From an uncultured Acidobacteriota bacterium (GTDB lineage: Bacteria > Acidobacteriota > Thermoanaerobaculia > UBA5066), in the NCBI GenBank assembly GCA_937902605.1, contig CALFNC010000549.1, forward strand, positions 1 to 9,347: DNA of 9,347 nucleotides. Direction: 5' to 3'. Of this stretch, positions 6,561-9,347 are shown piece by piece. The position numbers and the translations under genes are program-made. Below the pieces are notes generated by a model. It was not told where the DNA came from. It saw only the letters and a list, made by a program, of their open reading frames with translations, and ran no database searches. How positions within the stretch are numbered: the stretch's first letter is position 1; the number at the start of each line of letters is the position of its first letter.

Positions 6561-7201
6561 ATAAGCTTCTCGTCGCGATCCTGCCGGGTCTCTTCGCCGC
6601 TTCGTTCGCGAGCGCTCAGCCAGCGCCGGGCTCTATCGAGGTCGGGGTCGGCGGGGGGCGGTTCTTCGGCGGCTCCTTCCAGAAGGGGTCGAACGACCTG
6701 TTCGACCACCGCGTCGAGGCGGACGACGACATCCTGAAGGGTTTCTGGCTCGGAGCCCAGCTCTCGCGGGAGTGGGGGCTGGAGGTGGCCGTCCGCCGGA
6801 CCGAGACCCATCTCGTCGAACCGGCGTCGGGCGTCTTCCCTTCGAAACCCGCGGTCGCGGTCCTTATCCCGGCGACTGTCGAGCTGGCCGGCATCCGGAG
6901 CTTCCCGTACGGAAATTTCGTCCCGTACCTCGGCTTCGGCGTCGGTTTCATGAACGTGGAGGCCGACACCGGGGACGTCTCCCGGCGCGACGTGAACCGC
7001 CTCTGTCTCTCGATGGCCGCCGGGGCGCGCTTCTACGCCACCCGCTGGATCGGCGCCCGGATCGACGTGCGGGGCCGCGCCACGTACCTCGGCGTGCGGA
7101 GCCTCGGCGAGGACCGGGGAACGTTCGATCAGGGCCGCTGGTTCACGAACGCGGAGCTACTCGGGGGCATCTTCCTGAGCTTCGGCGGGAAGAGGCCGTA
7201 G
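6557..7201 (+). CDS. Small outer-membrane beta-barrel protein
   Basis: This is a 214-residue protein. Residues 1-20 form a clear signal peptide (MNKLLVAILPGLFAASFASA, cut before QPAPG). The rest alternates in the way of an 8-stranded OmpA/OmpW-like barrel: SIEVGVGGGRFFGG, FWLGAQLSREWGLEVAVRRTET, FVPYLGFGVGFMNVEAD, LSMAAGARFYATRWIGARIDVRGRATY and a final strand ELLGGIFLSFGG close to the C-terminus. FVPYLGFGVGF and ARFYATRWIGARIDVR are typical of the outer-membrane beta-barrel domain families. The start ATG at 6557 overlaps the preceding TGA (ATGA); an earlier in-frame ATG inside the upstream gene is ruled out because the signal peptide begins here. Function (adhesin, porin or structural) cannot be told. 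Confidence 0.8.
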   Translation: MNKLLVAILPGLFAASFASAQPAPGSIEVGVGGGRFFGGSFQKGSNDLFDHRVEADDDILKGFWLGAQLSREWGLEVAVRRTETHLVEPASGVFPSKPAVAVLIPATVELAGIRSFPYGNFVPYLGFGVGFMNVEADTGDVSRRDVNRLCLSMAAGARFYATRWIGARIDVRGRATYLGVRSLGEDRGTFDQGRWFTNAELLGGIFLSFGGKRP

Positions 7202-7499
7202 AAAATGGATCCTGTACTCGCACTGGGAGCGTTCGGCTCCGTTTGCCTCCTCTGTGGGAATCTCCAAACACCGCTTGTCGAGTCCTCGGCGATCCACCTT
7301 GGGGGAACCTTCGTCGATTCAACGGTCACCCGGAAAGTCGACACATCTTCGGGCGTGCCGCCGGCCATCGCCTTCCCCGGCGAGAACGCCGACACGACCC
7401 CTCACGGAGCTGCGGTCCCTTGAGGAATCCGAGCGGAGACTTGCCCGCTCAGCCCGGAAAGGTGCTCGCGTCTCAGCGGGGATCCGTGGATCCGGTGCC

Positions 7500-7700
7500 T
7501 CATTGTCGATCCGAGGTCCTGCGAAGCCAGATGGGTGCGTCTTCGGTCGGTTCGTAGTGCCGCTCGAAAAACATCGAGACATCCGGACTGATGTTTCGCA
7601 GGTCGTCGTCGTAGATAGGAAGGCGAGGAGCGACGGCATCCGAGTCGTCTGGCTGCGGTACTTGGCCGCCGACATTCTGGGGGCCGTGGCAGAATGGCCC
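7500..7700 (-). pseudogene. Possible C-terminal remnant of a lost minus-strand gene
   Basis: On the minus strand, a 66-codon frame between TGA (7703-7701) and TGA (7502-7500) ends with a protein-like sequence: PRLPIYDDDLRNISPDVSMF, then FERHYEPTEDAPIWLRRTSD, then RQ. Third-position GC in this part is about 70 percent, closer to real genes than to random shadows. No start codon precedes the protein-like part; the first ATG is codon 43. The plus-strand frames opposite look like shadows. The ending (HYEP....APIWLRR) reminds me of the periplasmic tail of membrane glycosyltransferases of the GT39 type, but this is only an impression. It may equally be chance. Confidence 0.3.
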
Positions 7701-7773
7701 TCAAGCTCCCGGAATCGGACCCCGACGAGGGATTGTGACCGGACATCGGGGGGCCCCAAGCCCGGGTATGGGT

Positions 7774-7780
7774 GAGGAGG
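7774..7780 (+). promoter_or_regulatory. Strong ribosome binding site before the short leader ORF
   Basis: GAGGAGG ends 4 bases before the ATG at 7785. It is the strongest Shine-Dalgarno sequence in this end of the window, and it serves the short ORF rather than the large PAS gene, whose own GTG at 7856 has only a looser GGAGAGGGAAG upstream. Confidence 0.5.
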
Positions 7781-7784
7781 ACGC

Positions 7785-7859
7785 ATGAGAAGGTTGGGAA
7801 CGACCTTTCATCTCGAGGGTCTCACCTGTGGCCCTGGAGAGGGAAGAAGCGGTCCGTGA
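7785..7859 (+). CDS. 24-residue leader ORF overlapping the PAS sensor gene
   Basis: The short frame encodes MRRLGTTFHLEGLTCGPGEG followed by RSGP, then TGA at 7857-7859. It has a strong ribosome binding site, and its stop overlaps the GTG start of the PAS protein as GTGA, the same junction as livM/livG and livG/livF. The peptide resembles no family I know and has no membrane segment. Two explanations fit: a leader that couples or tunes translation of the sensor gene, or the real N-terminus of the sensor split by a one- or two-base indel. The sensor reads well from GTG, so I slightly favour the leader. Confidence 0.4.
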   Translation: MRRLGTTFHLEGLTCGPGEGRSGP

Positions 7860-9347
7860 ACGATCGTCTCTACCGGGACGCCTTCGACCGAAGTTCTGTC
7901 CCGATGTGGCTCGTGAGGGCGAGAGACGGCGTCATTGTCGACGTGAATGCAGCCGCGGTCGGTTTCTACGGAGGCGACCGGAGTGCCCTGCTCGCGTCGA
8001 AGGTCTGGGAGATCGACCGGCAGGGGGAGGGCGCGTTCTTCGAGACCGTCTCACGGGTGACGCGCGAGGGCGGACGGGAGTGGCTCGGGCCGCTCGCGCT
8101 GGGGAGCGGCGCGATCCGGCAGGTGGCAGTCTCTTGGACGGCGGTCGAGGACCTCGGGGAGACCTTCCTTCACGCGATCCTCCACGACGTCACAGAGCAC
8201 GGGATGCAGGCCGCGGAGGTGGCGCGCTCGAAAGCGCTCCTGAATGCGACGCTCGAGTCGAGCGCGGACGGCCTGCTCGTCGTCGATCGGGAGGGAATCG
8301 CCTCGGCCTTCAATCGCCGGTTCGTCGAGATGTGGGGCATCTCGGAAACCCTTCTCGCGAATCCCGAGGACGCAAGGCTTCTAGAGTTCGTCCTGAACCA
8401 GCTCTCCGACCCCGACGCGTTCCTGAAGAAGGTCCGCGATCTCTACGCTCTGCCTGAGGCCGAGTCGTTCGACACGCTGGTTTTCCAGGATGGACGCGTC
8501 TTCGAGCGTTATTCCCGGCCGGAACGTCTGGATGGCCACGTCGTCGGGCGGGTCTGGAGCTTCCGCGACGTGACGGCCAGAGCGAGATCGGAAACGGCCC
8601 TGAGGGAGAGCGAGGCGAGGTACCGGACCCTGACGGAACAGCTGAGGGTCAACGTGTGGCAAAAGGACCGCGACGGCCGGTACGTCTCGTGCAACCAGCG
8701 TTACGCGGAGGCCCTCGGGCTCACGCCAGAGACGATCATCGGCCACCGGGACGAGGACTTCTACCCCGCGGACCTGGCGGCAAAATACAGGGCGGACGAT
8801 CTGCAGGTCGTCTCCTCCGGCCGGCCGCTGGAGGCGGAGGAACGCTGGACGGACGGGGTGCAGGAACGTTGGCTGCACACGACCAAGGTGCCCCTTGTGG
8901 ACGCGCAGGGCCAGGGCATCGGCTCGATCGGCATCGGACGCGACATCACGGAGCGGAAGAAAGCCGAAGAAGCGCTCCGGGCGAGCGAGGAGCGGTGGAG
9001 GACCATCGTCCAGAACGAGCCCGAATGCGTCAAGGTGCTGGACCTGGAAGGCCGCCTCCTGGAGATGAACCCGGCCGGCCTCGCGATGATCCAGGCCACC
9101 TTCGAACAGGTCGCGGGCAGGCCGATGGGGGAGATGGTCGCGGAGGAAGACCGGCCTGCGTTCGACGCGATGGTCGCCGCCGTCTTTCGTGGGGAGACGC
9201 GGCACCTCGTCTTCGACATGATCGGGCTGGAGAGGCGGCGACTGACGCTGGAGACGACGAGCGTCCCGCTACGGGAGACGACAGGGACGCTGATCGTCCG
9301 GGCGCTCCTGGGCGTCACCCGCGACGTCACCGAACGAAAACGAGCGG
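7856..9347 (+). CDS. Multi-PAS sensor protein, 3' end missing (probably a histidine kinase or diguanylate cyclase)
   Basis: An open frame of 497 codons runs off the window end. It consists of four PAS domains in tandem, each closing with the PAC-type signature: HDVTE at 110-114, RDVTA at 237-241, RDITERKKAEEAL from 362, and RDVTERKRA from 489. The third (about 247-367) has the PAS_4-like stretch GHRDEDFYPADLAAKYRADD and a C-terminal GIGSIGIGRDITER. Linkers such as ALRESEARYRTL and ALRASEERWRTI are the usual coiled connectors between PAS units. No signal peptide or membrane segment is visible, so this part is cytoplasmic. PAS domains sense small ligands, redox state or light. The output domain is beyond the window, and a histidine kinase is only the commonest partner. 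The GTG at 7856 is chosen because the first PAS helix (LYRDAFDRSSVPMWLV) begins right after it. Confidence 0.88.
   Translation, partial: MNDRLYRDAFDRSSVPMWLVRARDGVIVDVNAAAVGFYGGDRSALLASKVWEIDRQGEGAFFETVSRVTREGGREWLGPLALGSGAIRQVAVSWTAVEDLGETFLHAILHDVTEHGMQAAEVARSKALLNATLESSADGLLVVDREGIASAFNRRFVEMWGISETLLANPEDARLLEFVLNQLSDPDAFLKKVRDLYALPEAESFDTLVFQDGRVFERYSRPERLDGHVVGRVWSFRDVTARARSETALRESEARYRTLTEQLRVNVWQKDRDGRYVSCNQRYAEALGLTPETIIGHRDEDFYPADLAAKYRADDLQVVSSGRPLEAEERWTDGVQERWLHTTKVPLVDAQGQGIGSIGIGRDITERKKAEEALRASEERWRTIVQNEPECVKVLDLEGRLLEMNPAGLAMIQATFEQVAGRPMGEMVAEEDRPAFDAMVAAVFRGETRHLVFDMIGLERRRLTLETTSVPLRETTGTLIVRALLGVTRDVTERKRA

Larger units (their letters stand above)
7202..7784. other. 583-base region largely without intact genes
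   Basis: The region contains a 72-codon plus frame (7205-7423) starting 3 bases after the barrel gene. It has no recognisable fold and is unconvincing. It also contains a minus-strand remnant (7500-7700, listed separately). A 5-bp hairpin with GTTCG loop sits at 7226-7240 but is followed by only three T residues, too weak to call a terminator. GGATCC occurs twice within 14 bases around 7476-7496. No tRNA or convincing promoter was found, though the promoter of the PAS gene should be near the right end. Confidence 0.5.

Noticed and set aside
7226..7240. Hairpin after the barrel gene as a terminator
   Set aside because: The stem is only 5 bp (GGAGC/GCTCC) and is followed by GTTTG, not a T-run.
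7205..7423. 72-codon plus frame just after the barrel gene
   Set aside because: Its start is close to the previous stop and a loose purine-rich site exists, but composition is mixed, there is no recognisable motif, and it ends in ordinary intergenic sequence. Too weak to call.
7476..7496. Two GGATCC copies in 14 bases as a repeat or attachment site
   Set aside because: Six-base repeats are expected by chance, and there is no integrase, tRNA or matching second copy in the window.
8381..9205. Minus-strand frame opposite the PAS gene (274 codons)
   Set aside because: The plus strand encodes clear PAS domains through this whole stretch.

Overview
The window is a GC-rich bacterial contig fragment of 9.3 kb. 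A complete branched-chain amino acid type ABC transporter operon fills the first half. Two coupled envelope or outer-membrane genes follow, and a truncated multi-PAS sensor protein runs off the right edge. A lipoprotein binding protein, signal peptides and two predicted outer-membrane barrels point to a diderm bacterium. Strong G/C at third codon positions, frequent GTG starts and 4-bp start/stop overlaps fit a high-GC lineage such as Acidobacteriota or a deltaproteobacterial relative. That placement is inference, because no marker gene is present. The first 24 bases are Illumina TruSeq adapter, so the left edge is an artefactual contig end, probably from shotgun metagenome or genome assembly.

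Layout. 1-24 is adapter. 25-112 (minus strand) is the 5' end of a secreted-protein gene cut off by the adapter junction. 113-359 is a divergent intergenic region with two inverted repeats, one lying 21 bases before the ribosome binding site of the transporter operon. 360-4960 is livK-livH-livM-livG-livF in the classical order: binding lipoprotein, two permeases, two ATPases. It is tightly packed (10-bp and 6-bp gaps, then two GTGA overlaps), so it is almost certainly one transcript importing branched-chain or other amino acids, or a related small amide-type substrate.

4961-5456 has no confident gene. It holds a 39-codon frame encoding a hydrophobic stretch but lacking a normal start codon, plus a 9-bp inverted repeat. 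5457-6560 is a DUF3187-like exported protein. 6557-7201 is a small outer-membrane beta-barrel protein, overlapping the previous gene by ATGA. 7202-7784 is mostly non-coding but contains, on the minus strand, what looks like the C-terminal remnant of a lost gene.

7785-7859 is a 24-residue short ORF with a strong ribosome binding site. Its stop overlaps the GTG start of the last gene (7856 to the window end), a protein with four PAS domains whose output domain lies beyond the window. The short ORF could be a coupling leader or mark a sequence error. Most of the content is ordinary. The items most worth checking are the leader ORF, the operator-like hairpin before livK, the two gene remnants, and the adapter.
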